A DNA stretch of 20,192 nucleotides from Arcicella sp043769985 (GTDB lineage: Bacteria > Bacteroidota > Bacteroidia > Cytophagales > Spirosomataceae), in the NCBI GenBank assembly GCA_043769985.1, contig JAYVIV010000196.1, positions 1 to 20,192 of the forward strand. Direction: 5' to 3'. Each line of letters opens with the position of its first letter. Position 1 is the stretch's first letter. Position numbers and translations under genes: made by a program. This document shows, one piece after another, positions 1 to 8,025 of this stretch. Below the pieces are notes generated by a model, which was not told the origin of the DNA, searched no databases, and saw only the letters and a program-made list of their open reading frames with translations.

Positions 1-62
1 GAAAGGGCTTCTACACTCGTTAGGAAAGTCCTTCCCTTCAAGGGGAAGGATTTAGGATGGGG
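1..62. repeat. interspersed C/G-rich hairpin repeat downstream of the permease operon
   Basis: Positions 29-36 (TCCTTCCC) pair with 43-50 (GGGAAGGA) around a 6-nt loop and are followed by a TTTAGGATGGGG tail. The hairpin-plus-tail plan resembles the repeat arms at 6318-6346 and 6433-6461, although the bases differ. It lies just beyond the 3' end of the minus-strand permease gene, so it could act as a 3' hairpin for that transcript. From memory, repeats of this style are dispersed in many Bacteroidota genomes; copy number cannot be checked here. Confidence 0.5.
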
Positions 63-132
63 TAATTCGTATTTGCGACATTAAGTATATAGTTCCGAAT
101 ATAAATATCTGACTATCAATATTTTGAAACAT

Positions 133-2553
133 TTATTCAGTTCTTAGACTCTTTACAGGATTAACTAATGCCGCCTTATAAGCAATTGCTCCAACGATTA
201 AAGACGTAGCCAAAAAGGTAAGAATTCCAATAATTAAAAATACAACATACTGAATATCAATACGATAAACAAAATTTGATAGCCATTTATGTGTTATATA
301 AAAGGCAATTGGCGTGCTAATGATTAAAGCTAAACCGACAAAAAAAACGTATTCATTAATGGCAGATTTTACGATTGAAAATTCGGATGCTCCTAAAACT
401 TTACGGATTCCAATTTCCTTGGTTCGAGCCACAATCAAGAAAATGGTGATGCCCATTATGCCCAATGAAGCCAATAAAACGGCGATAACATTGAAATAAA
501 AAAGCAAATCGGCAGTCTGTTGGTCTTGCTTGTGGAGGTTGGCTAAATTTTCACTCAAAAACTCTATTTCAAGAGGATACGGCTCGTTTAATTCTTTGTG
601 AATTTTATTGATTTTTTCTAATACTTGGGCGGTATTTTCTGGGTTATAAGCAATAATACTTCGTCCGTCCATCCGTACATTGGGCGAAAGTGTGATGAAA
701 TACGACTCAATTTTTTCGTGTAAAGAGAATAAATTTATGTCTTCAAATATTCCCGATATCTTAGTTGGGAAGCCCGCCTGACCATTTTCTGCCACATATT
801 CAGGTTCAGTAATGATGGTAGTCCCGATTATCTCATTCACAGAAACACCTTTAATTTTAGCAAATTTTTCGGCAGCCGTTCGGTTAATAATCAATGCTCT
901 TTCAGTTGTTGATTGATTTTTGCCCAAAGTCGTTTTTAGGTTATAAGCCTTCAATCCTTCGTAGTCCAGATAAAGTTGTTGAGCATCGCCAAAAATCTGA
1001 TTGCTATTATCTAATTTATAGGTCAATTTATTGAAAGGCATAATACCAAAAGTAGAGCCATTTCCTACACTTTTTATCTCAGAAACTTGCCTCAATTTTT
1101 GCTGAAATACGGCTTGATTTTTCTCGGAACAATAAGCGTAAATAATGCCTTCTTTTTTAAAACCAAGGTCTTTATTTTTAATGAAATCAATCTGTTTAGA
1201 GATAAAATAGGAGGTTGAAGTTATGCAAATCAATATTACGAACTGACTAATTATTAAATACTTACGAATAGAAAATGTCTGAAAACGATTCCCTCTTAAA
1301 TTCTCTTTGAGTAAACTAATTGCATCTTTCCAAGAGAGATAAATAGCTGGTGTAATGCTCGCCAAAAAGCCAATGATGAAGGCAAGAATAATTAGAATTA
1401 ATAAGATTTTAGGCTCTTGGTAAAGATTAGAATTAATTGATACACCCATCAAATTATTGAAGTACGGAACCAATAAAAATATCAATTCGCCAACAATTCC
1501 AACCGCCAAAAGTGAAAGCAAAATTCCCTCCATCATAAACTGCAAGGCAATGGAATAATTTGATGCTCCCATCAACTTTTTGATACCAATACTTTTGCTC
1601 TGTTTAGACTTGATTGCCAACGATAAATTAGTGTAATTAAAGAGTGTGATAACAATAATAAATAACGCAAAAAAGCCAATCAAAATGATATAATTTCGGT
1701 TTCCAACGGGCTTCAAATCGTATAAACTATTTGATTTTAAATGAATATCTGTGATGGCTTGCAAAAAGTGTTTTTGATAATTAGAATCCTTCGCCATTCT
1801 GGGATTTATGTCTTCAATTGAGGTATTAATCTGATTTTCAACAGATTGTGAACTACTATTTTTGTCTAATTGTAAATAAATTCGGCTTCCCCAATAATCA
1901 ATAATTGGTTTGTTGAGTACTACTTCAAAATCAAAATGAGCATTATCTGGAACGTCAGCAATAATGCCCGTTAATTGGTATGAAACAGTGCCAATTTTGA
2001 TAAATTTTTGAAGATTTGATTCGTCATAAGTATTTTCTGTACCGAACAATTTTTCGGCAGTCGAAGCTGAAATAATGGCTTTATTTGTACCCTCATAAAA
2101 TTTCTGAAAACTCCCCGCTTTGAGTTTCCACGAAAAAACCTCCGTAAAAGATTTTGGGGTATTAGTCGTTAAAATATTTTTTTGTTGAATTCGCTTTCCG
2201 TTGATTTCAACGAACTCTGGACTATTAGAGACAATGAACTGCGTAGTATTTTTCACACCCGTTATTTTCTTCATTGATTCAATCATACCAAGTTGCCCTT
2301 GTGCGTCTGCGGTAGTACCAGTTCTATTTTCAAATTCAATGATACCGTAGTTTTGGTATCGGTATGTTCTACCCAAACGATAAATATCACTGGCATTTTC
2401 GTGAAATTTATCGTAGCTATATTCATATTTAATGTATGAAATGGCAACATAAGCCACGAATAACCCAATCACCAAACTGAGGAGATTTAGGAAAGTGAAA
2501 GAGCGATTTCTTAAATATCCTCTTAAAGCGGTTTTTAGACTGTTTTGTAACAT
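133..2553 (-). CDS. FtsX/MacB-type ABC transporter permease (first of a paralogous pair by coordinate)
   Basis: An 806-residue inner-membrane permease of the duplicated MacB/FtsX type. A first hydrophobic segment at about residues 20-42 is followed by a large extracytoplasmic MacB-PCD-like region. Membrane segments follow near 288-312, 340-366 and 384-408, then a second half with segments near 430-450, 683-710, 735-755 and 768-792. Each half carries the cytoplasmic coupling signature (SIGIKKLMGAS in the first, EIGIRKVLGAS in the second). The start MLQNSLKTALRGYLRN is typical of the family. The protein ends NPVKSLRTE, exactly like its neighbour, which points to gene duplication. Such permeases do not pump through a channel; by analogy with MacB/LolCDE they transmit ATPase motion to the periplasm. 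The ATPase and adaptor are encoded upstream on the same strand; the substrate is unknown. The gap to the upstream permease (129 nt) contains facing repeat arrays. Confidence 0.93.
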   Translation of the reverse strand: MLQNSLKTALRGYLRNRSFTFLNLLSLVIGLFVAYVAISYIKYEYSYDKFHENASDIYRLGRTYRYQNYGIIEFENRTGTTADAQGQLGMIESMKKITGVKNTTQFIVSNSPEFVEINGKRIQQKNILTTNTPKSFTEVFSWKLKAGSFQKFYEGTNKAIISASTAEKLFGTENTYDESNLQKFIKIGTVSYQLTGIIADVPDNAHFDFEVVLNKPIIDYWGSRIYLQLDKNSSSQSVENQINTSIEDINPRMAKDSNYQKHFLQAITDIHLKSNSLYDLKPVGNRNYIILIGFFALFIIVITLFNYTNLSLAIKSKQSKSIGIKKLMGASNYSIALQFMMEGILLSLLAVGIVGELIFLLVPYFNNLMGVSINSNLYQEPKILLILIILAFIIGFLASITPAIYLSWKDAISLLKENLRGNRFQTFSIRKYLIISQFVILICITSTSYFISKQIDFIKNKDLGFKKEGIIYAYCSEKNQAVFQQKLRQVSEIKSVGNGSTFGIMPFNKLTYKLDNSNQIFGDAQQLYLDYEGLKAYNLKTTLGKNQSTTERALIINRTAAEKFAKIKGVSVNEIIGTTIITEPEYVAENGQAGFPTKISGIFEDINLFSLHEKIESYFITLSPNVRMDGRSIIAYNPENTAQVLEKINKIHKELNEPYPLEIEFLSENLANLHKQDQQTADLLFYFNVIAVLLASLGIMGITIFLIVARTKEIGIRKVLGASEFSIVKSAINEYVFFVGLALIISTPIAFYITHKWLSNFVYRIDIQYVVFLIIGILTFLATSLIVGAIAYKAALVNPVKSLRTE

Positions 2554-2556
2554 GAT

Positions 2557-2682
2557 TTAGGGAGGAATGCAGACGGGAGAAAGGAGGAATTTACTACTCC
2601 TTGATTTGCCATTTATTCCATTTTGGTTATTAAGTTGAATTATGATTTTTCTGCTTTCTCCATTCCTCTATTTCTCCTCAAA
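2557..2682. repeat. facing degenerate repeat arrays (GGAGRAA type) between two permease genes
   Basis: Arm 2561-2590 contains GGAG-based units on the plus strand (GGAGAAA followed by GGAGGAA). Arm 2651-2680 contains the same kind of units on the minus strand. The reverse complement of the right arm shares GAGGAATG and GAGAAAG with the left arm; the left arm has an extra 7-nt block (CAGACGG) between these two words. That is one repeat period. The left arm ends about 7 nt from the start codon of the downstream permease (2553), so in mRNA it would form a long, imperfect 5' leader hairpin. Confidence 0.6.
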
Positions 2683-5097
2683 TCACTCCGTCCGTAAACT
2701 CTTCACAGGATTAGCCAAAGCCGCCCTTGAAGATTGCCAACCCACCGTAATCACCGCAATCATTCCCGTCAAGAAAATCGCTGCCGCAAATACGCCAAAA
2801 CCAATGCTGATTCTATATTCAAAATCTTGTAGCCAACCATTCAAAACCCACCAAGCTGCAGGGGCTGCAATGATGAAAGCGATTAGGATTAGGAACGAAA
2901 ATTCTTTACCAAATAACCATAAAATCTGTCCTACGGAAGCTCCAAGCACTTTTCTTACGCCAATTTCTTTGGTTTTTTGAGCAACCATAAAACTTACTAA
3001 ACCATACAATCCAAGGCATCCAATCAAAATCGCAATCAAGGCAAAGGCTTGAATTAAACCCAACATTGCCGTTTCCATGATATACATTTTGCCGATGGCT
3101 TCGTCATAAAATTCGTACTCAAACACAAAATCTGGAAAGGCGGCATTCCAAATTTTATCCAATTTTTTGATGGTATTTTGGGCATCCGCCATGTTCATTT
3201 TCACCGCAATTGTTTGGAACATTCCTGTTTCTGAGGTAATTGCCAAAGGTGGAATTTTTGAGTGAAGTGTCTCTACGTGATAATCTTTTACAACACCCAC
3301 AATGGTCAATTTTTTACCATTAAATTCTAAAATTTTGTTCAATACTTTATCATTCGATTTTTCACCTAAACGTTTCACTAATTCTTCATTTACCAAAGTC
3401 TCCCGCATGGTGTCGATATGGACAATATTTCGACCTGCCAACAATTTAATTCCGTATAAACTGACGTAATCTTCATCCACAAATTTTGTGTTTAAACTGA
3501 ACTTTTCTTTTTCTTGACGAGTGTCATATTTTACGTCAGTTGTATTATGACTTTGTGACATCGGTGGTGTCCATATATATGATACTTTTTCAATGGATGG
3601 AATGCTTTTGAATTGCGTTTTCAACGTGGCTAATTTTGTTGCCTCTTGTTGAGGGATAGGCATTTGTAGAATAGCATCGTGTTTGAAACCCATCTCAGAT
3701 TTAGTAAAATAACTCATCTGCGAACTCACCACGATTGTGCCTATTACCAACATTTGAGTAATCACAAACTGCGTTACAACCAAGGCTTTTCTAACCGAAA
3801 CGCCACCTAAACTTTGGGTACTAATTTTACCTTTTAAGGCAATAATTGGATTAAATCCACTTAATACAAAGCCAGGATATGAACCCGATAAAAAGATTAA
3901 TGAGATGATTGTAATGGTAAAAATCATCCAAAAACGGAAGTCAATTAATTCTGAAAATACCATTCTATAATTAATCAAACTCTCCTGCCAATTACTCAAA
4001 AATGGAAAAAGTACGGAGGCGAAAACATACGAGAAAAAGCCCGCCATAATCGTAATTAGGGCGGTTTCGGCAATAAATTGCCAGAATAATTGTCCTCTCG
4101 AACTTCCCATAACTTTGCGAACGCCCACTTCTTTCGAGCGTTTGAGGGCTTGGGCGGTTGCCATATTCACGAAATTGATGCAAGCTGTAATTAATAGGAG
4201 TAAACCGATAATTCCCAAAGTGGTAATCATTTTCTTGGGAATCACCCCGTTATAATTTTCGTTGAAGTGAAGGTCAGAGAGCGGTTGAATGTATAGAAAT
4301 CGAGACTTTTTTTCTTCGGGTTTTTCGTATTTTTTACGCAAAAAAGGATTAGCTAATTTCTGCACTTGGGAAATAGTTGTATTTGGTTTGATCAAGGCAT
4401 AACATTGTGTAGAACTATTTATTCCGCCCCAGTGGTTTTTCATGTGTTTTTCCCAACCAGGGCTATACGTTCCACGAGTGGCATAACTGGCTATGATTGA
4501 GCCTCTTATATCAGTATTTGAAGGAAAATCTTGTACAATGCCAACCACTTTTACATTCAAACGAGCATCAAAACGTAAGATTTTACCGATTGGATCTTTA
4601 TCGTCGTAGTATTTTTTGGCAATTTTTTCGGTTAAAAAAACCACATTTGGCTGTTTTAAATCTTGAACATTTCCTTTCAAAATTTTTAAATCAAGAATTG
4701 AAAACAGGTCGGGTTCCACGAAAAATACGCCTTGATTATCTTCCTTAAATTTCTTGGTTGGAACGCCTCCTTCCATTAAAGAAACCGTTACAGAACCTTC
4801 ATTATAAACCATCGAAACTTTTTCTAAGGGAGCAAGTTCTGCACGGGCAGCATCACCCAAGGGTGCAGGGACACCAGTGGTTTCGAAATCACCATCGGGC
4901 GTGTTGAAATAAGAAACAATCCGCACCACACGGTCGGCTTTTGAATGATATTGGTCAAAGCTCAAATGGAATTTCACCATCAAAAAAATCAAGATGGCAC
5001 AGGTCAAACCGAGGGTCAGACCCAAGACATTGAGGGCGGTATATGCCTTGTAGCGAAGCAATGTTCGGTAGGCGATTTTTAGGTAGTTGCGTAACAT
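2683..5097 (-). CDS. FtsX/MacB-type ABC transporter permease (second of a paralogous pair by coordinate)
   Basis: An 804-residue inner-membrane permease with the same plan as its neighbour: an N-terminal membrane segment, a MacB-PCD-like periplasmic domain, three membrane segments, then a second copy of this arrangement. Coupling motifs EVGVRKVMGSS and EIGVRKVLGAS occur in the two halves, and the C-terminus is NPVKSLRTE. The reading frame is open upstream to 5202, but MLRNYLKIAYRTLLRYK at 5097 is the family-typical start. An earlier start would add about 35 atypical residues and overlap the plus-strand gene at 5147. The two permeases are too different to be a recent duplicate and may act as a heteromeric pair or as two exporters sharing one ATPase; this is inference. 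A minus-strand TAAATTTG at 5144-5137 could give the permease pair its own promoter. Confidence 0.93.
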   Translation of the reverse strand: MLRNYLKIAYRTLLRYKAYTALNVLGLTLGLTCAILIFLMVKFHLSFDQYHSKADRVVRIVSYFNTPDGDFETTGVPAPLGDAARAELAPLEKVSMVYNEGSVTVSLMEGGVPTKKFKEDNQGVFFVEPDLFSILDLKILKGNVQDLKQPNVVFLTEKIAKKYYDDKDPIGKILRFDARLNVKVVGIVQDFPSNTDIRGSIIASYATRGTYSPGWEKHMKNHWGGINSSTQCYALIKPNTTISQVQKLANPFLRKKYEKPEEKKSRFLYIQPLSDLHFNENYNGVIPKKMITTLGIIGLLLLITACINFVNMATAQALKRSKEVGVRKVMGSSRGQLFWQFIAETALITIMAGFFSYVFASVLFPFLSNWQESLINYRMVFSELIDFRFWMIFTITIISLIFLSGSYPGFVLSGFNPIIALKGKISTQSLGGVSVRKALVVTQFVITQMLVIGTIVVSSQMSYFTKSEMGFKHDAILQMPIPQQEATKLATLKTQFKSIPSIEKVSYIWTPPMSQSHNTTDVKYDTRQEKEKFSLNTKFVDEDYVSLYGIKLLAGRNIVHIDTMRETLVNEELVKRLGEKSNDKVLNKILEFNGKKLTIVGVVKDYHVETLHSKIPPLAITSETGMFQTIAVKMNMADAQNTIKKLDKIWNAAFPDFVFEYEFYDEAIGKMYIMETAMLGLIQAFALIAILIGCLGLYGLVSFMVAQKTKEIGVRKVLGASVGQILWLFGKEFSFLILIAFIIAAPAAWWVLNGWLQDFEYRISIGFGVFAAAIFLTGMIAVITVGWQSSRAALANPVKSLRTE

Positions 5098-5120
5098 GAT
5101 ATTTTGCTTAATTATTTTTA

Positions 5121-5128
5121 TACCTTTG
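5121..5128 (+). promoter_or_regulatory. -7 promoter element (TAnnTTTG) for the Uma2-family gene
   Basis: TACCTTTG is a full match to the Bacteroidota -7 consensus TAnnTTTG and lies 18 nt before the ATG at 5147, predicting a short leader. No well-spaced TTTG/TTG -33 element was found; the closest TTTG (5103-5106) is too near. The call rests on the -7 element alone. Confidence 0.5.
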
Positions 5129-5136
5129 TAAAAAAT

Positions 5137-5144
5137 CAAATTTA
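5137..5144 (-). promoter_or_regulatory. possible -7 promoter element (TAAATTTG) for the permease pair
   Basis: The minus strand reads TAAATTTG, a match to TAnnTTTG, 40 nt upstream of the permease start at 5097. It faces the plus-strand element at 5121-5128 with only 8 nt between them, so the two promoters would overlap and could interfere with each other. No convincing -33 element was found. Confidence 0.35.
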
Positions 5145-5146
5145 TT

Positions 5147-5623
5147 ATGGAAGCTGTTTTAGAAATCGAAGAATTCCAAACCGAAGATATTATGTCAGTC
5201 AATCATTCAAGAACTATTCAACGTATAGGAACTTATCTTGAACGCTATGATGAAACTTATGATATTTTACCAGAATTAGAGATGAGACTTAATGGAAAAC
5301 CCGTTAAGCCTGATGTTTCAGTATATCCGAATTTATCGGAAGACTGGGACACTGATGTTATCTTTATTACTGAGCCTCCTATTATTGCTATTGAGGTACT
5401 TTCACCAAAACAAGCAATGTCTGAACTTACGGACAAGACAAATAATATTTACTTTCCTGCGGGTGTTAAATCTGTTTGGATTGTTGTTCCACTTTTACAA
5501 ACCGTTACAATTCGTACCCCTGATGGCAAAAAAGTAACTTTTTCAGAAGGAATTATTAAAGACCCTGTTATTGGTATTGAAATTCCTTTTGACCAGATTT
5601 TTAGGAAAGCAAGACTGTTTTAA
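5147..5623 (+). CDS. Uma2-family (DUF820) PD-(D/E)XK-like putative endonuclease
   Basis: A 158-residue soluble protein recognised as Uma2/DUF820 by PDVSVYP (residues 55-61), PPIIAIEVLSP (77-87) and a following K97 in ELTDKTNNIYFPAGV, then VWIVVP. D56, E83 and K97 are the likely metal/catalytic positions of the restriction-endonuclease-like fold. At 158 residues it is short for the family (often about 190), but all core motifs are present. Biological roles of Uma2 proteins are poorly known; the nuclease activity is inferred from the fold. It is on the opposite strand to the export genes on both sides, with 49 nt to the permease start and 16 nt to the 3' end of the ATPase gene. It has its own -7 element, so it looks like an independent insertion into an ABC operon. 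Confidence 0.87.
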   Translation: MEAVLEIEEFQTEDIMSVNHSRTIQRIGTYLERYDETYDILPELEMRLNGKPVKPDVSVYPNLSEDWDTDVIFITEPPIIAIEVLSPKQAMSELTDKTNNIYFPAGVKSVWIVVPLLQTVTIRTPDGKKVTFSEGIIKDPVIGIEIPFDQIFRKARLF

Positions 5624-5639
5624 TTTTAGTAGATACAAC

Positions 5640-6317
5640 TTAGTTCAAAACGTTTTCCATCACTACTTGGCCGTCAAGCATCCGTATAATTCTGTGGGCA
5701 TAACGGGCATCATGTTCGGAGTGCGTTACCATCACAACTGTCGTTCCGTTACTATTCAAATCAGTCAGTAATTCCATGACTTCATTGCCATTTTTTGAGT
5801 CCAAATTACCCGTTGGTTCATCGGCAAGAATCAATTTTGGATTGTTTACTACGGCACGGGCTACGGCACAACGTTGTTGCTGACCGCCCGATAATTGTTG
5901 GGGAAAATGGTTTCGGCGGTGCATAATTTGTACTTTTTCCAACACTGCTTCTACCCGTTTTTTACGTTCATCAGCATCAATTCCCAAATACAACAATGGC
6001 AACTCAACGTTCTCATAAACAGTGAGTTCATCAATCAAATTGAAAGACTGAAACACAAATCCGATATTACGTTTGCGGAGGTCGGCACGCTTTCTTTCGT
6101 TGTAAGAAATCACTTCTTCATTATTGAATTTAAAACTTCCCGTATCGGCATCATCCAATAATCCTACGATATTCAAAAGCGTAGATTTTCCACAACCCGA
6201 AGGTCCCATGATGGCGACGAATTCACCATCTTTTACCTCAACGGATATTTTGTTGAGTGCTACCGTTTCGATGTCTTCGGTACGATAGATTTTTTCTAAA
6301 TCGGTTATTTTTAACAT
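5640..6317 (-). CDS. ABC transporter ATP-binding protein, MacB/LolD type
   Basis: A 225-residue cytoplasmic ATPase with all motifs: Walker A GPSGCGKST (residues 38-46), Q-loop Q90, signature LSGGQQQR (142-149), Walker B LILADEP (162-168, E167) and switch H199. The length and sequence style (MLKITDLEKIYRTEDIETVALNKIS) are those of the LolD/FtsE/MacB-N group that drives FtsX-type permeases. Its partners are very likely the two permeases at 133-5097 and the adaptor at 6449-7708. The start codon directly abuts one arm of a perfect 29-bp inverted repeat, which leaves no room for a conventional Shine-Dalgarno other than the G-rich repeat itself. The separating Uma2 gene means the ATPase and permease genes may not share one uninterrupted transcription unit. 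Confidence 0.95.
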   Translation of the reverse strand: MLKITDLEKIYRTEDIETVALNKISVEVKDGEFVAIMGPSGCGKSTLLNIVGLLDDADTGSFKFNNEEVISYNERKRADLRKRNIGFVFQSFNLIDELTVYENVELPLLYLGIDADERKKRVEAVLEKVQIMHRRNHFPQQLSGGQQQRCAVARAVVNNPKLILADEPTGNLDSKNGNEVMELLTDLNSNGTTVVMVTHSEHDARYAHRIIRMLDGQVVMENVLN

Positions 6318-6461
6318 AAAAGCCCCCTAACCCCCGAAGGGGGAACGCTGGGAGAGCGTTTGTTTAAGTTTTAAATTCTTTGATTCTTATACTAAGTATA
6401 TTCTGTATATTTGGGAAAGATTGGTGTCCTAAGTTCCCCCTTCGGGGGTTAGGGGGCTTTT
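6318..6461. repeat. perfect 29-bp inverted repeat flanking the adaptor/ATPase junction
   Basis: Arm 6318-6346 is the exact reverse complement of arm 6433-6461, separated by 86 nt. Each arm also contains its own small hairpin of C5/G5 around a short loop; in the minus-strand transcript of the left arm this includes a C(UUCG)G-like tetraloop. The right arm covers the adaptor's stop codon (6449-6451) and encodes its last residues. The left arm ends one base before the ATPase start codon. The repeat type appears to be an interspersed Bacteroidota repeat (from memory), here present as two opposed copies. Confidence 0.9.
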
Positions 6462-7708
6462 TTAATCACCAACTCCTGCATTTCCCCATAATTCTCATAG
6501 CTACTCGTTACCACTTTGTCCCCCACTTTCAAGCCACCCATCACCTCATAAAACTCAGGATTTTGACGACCTAATTGTATATCAACTTTATACGCCTTCG
6601 TCCCGTTTTCATTCACTTTGAAAATCCAGTTTCCTCCCGTTTGTTGGTAAAAACCACCTTTTGACAATAGAATCGCCTGTGTATCATCACTTAATGAAAG
6701 ACGGACTTGCAATGTTTGCCCACGACGTACATTGCTCGGCGGCGTTCCCACAAATTCCATATCCACTTGAAAACGTCCGTTGGTAACCTGCGAATAAACC
6801 TTTTTTACTTTCAATTTATAGGTCTTATCCGAGATTGTAAACTCACCCATCAGTCCAATAAAAACCCTCGAAATATAATGCTCATCAATATCCGCTCGAA
6901 CCTTAAAACCGCTCAAAACATCAATCTGACCCAATCTTTGTCCACGAGTTTTCAATTCTCCAACCTCCGCATTTCTGGAAGTCAATTGACCATCAACGGG
7001 TGCTTTCACAATTAAATCCTCCGCTTTTTTACGCATCAAAGCCAAGGTCGTTTGGTTACGTTTGATGGTTTCTTTCATCTGATTTATTTGCTGATTATTT
7101 ATTACAGAATCTTGTTCCAAGGTGCGAGAAACCAATTTCCTTCTACGATTTTGATAATTATAAGCATTTAATGAAATCTTATAATCTTGTTCAGAAATCA
7201 CCTTTTCACGGTATAATCTTTCATTTAATTTGAAAAGTCGTTCCGCTTCTGCCACACCATTATCAATATCCGCCTGTGAATTTTGGTATTGAATCGTTGC
7301 CTGAGCCGCCAAATTGCGGGTATATTGCATTTGCGTTTGTAGTCCAAAAACGGAAGTCTCTTGATTTGCCAATGACAATTCCAAGTCCGTATTTGCCATT
7401 TTCATAATCGGTTGCCCTTTCCTCATCATCGCCCCATCTTCCACATAAAGTTCTTCCACTCGTCCGCCCTCAATGGCATCCAAATAAATCGTTTGAATTG
7501 GTAAAACAACCCCATTAATCGGAATAAATTCTTGAAAATTCCCTTTTGAAACCTCCGAAATCATCAATCGGTCTTGTTCTACATTTAATTTTGGCTTGCC
7601 AGTGGTGTTCAAATAAGCCGCTACAATGAAGCCAACTAAGGCAACGCCTCCCGCAATCGGGAGTATTCGTTTCATTGACCATTTATTTTTTTCTATTACT
7701 CTGTCCAT
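6449..7708 (-). CDS. HlyD/MacA-like periplasmic adaptor subunit of an ABC exporter
   Basis: A 419-residue membrane-fusion protein. A single N-terminal membrane anchor (about residues 15-33) precedes a lipoyl-like half-motif (VLPIQTIYLDAIEGGRVEE and following, roughly 65-110). A long helical hairpin/coiled coil rich in Q, N, R and E follows (about 113-235), then the second lipoyl half (DLIVKAPVDGQLTS), a beta-barrel region and a C-terminal membrane-proximal domain. By analogy with MacA it bridges the permeases to an outer-membrane channel; no TolC-like gene is in the window. It is the first gene of the minus-strand cluster. The last codons and stop lie in a 29-bp repeat arm, so the terminal KAP was probably supplied by the repeat. 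Confidence 0.92.
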   Translation of the reverse strand: MDRVIEKNKWSMKRILPIAGGVALVGFIVAAYLNTTGKPKLNVEQDRLMISEVSKGNFQEFIPINGVVLPIQTIYLDAIEGGRVEELYVEDGAMMRKGQPIMKMANTDLELSLANQETSVFGLQTQMQYTRNLAAQATIQYQNSQADIDNGVAEAERLFKLNERLYREKVISEQDYKISLNAYNYQNRRRKLVSRTLEQDSVINNQQINQMKETIKRNQTTLALMRKKAEDLIVKAPVDGQLTSRNAEVGELKTRGQRLGQIDVLSGFKVRADIDEHYISRVFIGLMGEFTISDKTYKLKVKKVYSQVTNGRFQVDMEFVGTPPSNVRRGQTLQVRLSLSDDTQAILLSKGGFYQQTGGNWIFKVNENGTKAYKVDIQLGRQNPEFYEVMGGLKVGDKVVTSSYENYGEMQELVIKKAP

Positions 7709-7719
7709 GACTTTAATTA

Positions 7720-7812
7720 TTGAATTGTGAGTGGTGAATTGAGAGTTTTGAGCTACGAGTTTTATTTACCCTAAAAAACTAATTGCTCACGGCTCAATGC
7801 TCATAGCTTATT
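7720..7812. repeat. facing heptad repeat arrays upstream of the adaptor gene
   Basis: Positions 7720-7761 divide into six successive 7-mers that all have GA at positions 3-4 (for example TTGAATT, then GTGAGTG). Positions 7785-7812 divide into four 7-mers beginning GCTC or GCTT; read on the other strand these also give GAGC-type units. The spacer is 23 nt. The left array starts 11 nt before the adaptor start codon (7708). Confidence 0.65.
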
Positions 7813-7932
7813 AATAGACAACTTTATGCCAAAAAGTTAAATGTCTGATTTTAAGTATTTTACAAATAATTAATAAATTAAAACTGTTCGGTTTCGATAC
7901 AGTTTTTGTACGCAAACGGACAGGTATTCGTT

Positions 7933-7962
7933 TTTGAATTGGGGATAATTATTGTTAATTTG
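7933..7962 (+). promoter_or_regulatory. ilvA: possible ilvA promoter
   Basis: TTTG at 7933-7936 and TAATTTG at 7956-7962 are separated by 19 nt, the usual Bacteroidota -33/-7 spacing. The -7 element is one base shorter than TAnnTTTG. Transcription would start near 7968 and give a leader of about 130 nt containing the 7993-8025 hairpin. Confidence 0.3.
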
Positions 7963-7992
7963 CAGAGGTATTGAAAGGATATACGAATTTTT

Positions 7993-8025
7993 AACGCTGG
8001 CTGGGTTCAAAACCCAGCCAGCGTT
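7993..8025. other. 15-bp perfect hairpin in the putative ilvA leader
   Basis: AACGCTGGCTGGGTT (7993-8007) pairs perfectly with 8011-8025 around a 3-nt loop (CAA). It is GC-rich compared with its surroundings. It is not followed by a T-run on either strand, so it is not a standard intrinsic terminator. It could be a leader structure or a small dispersed repeat. Confidence 0.7.

Noticed and set aside
133..5097. Frameshift or single split permease
   Set aside because: Each gene is complete with its own start, both halves and an identical NPVKSLRTE end, so they are two full paralogues.
5098..5202. N-terminal extension of the second permease to 5202
   Set aside because: It adds 35 residues unlike the family, overlaps the Uma2 gene, and the typical MLRNYLKIAYRTLL start lies at 5097.
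6318..6461. Insertion sequence bounded by terminal inverted repeats
   Set aside because: The 86 nt between the arms cannot hold a transposase and no target duplication was seen; two opposed copies of an interspersed repeat fit better.
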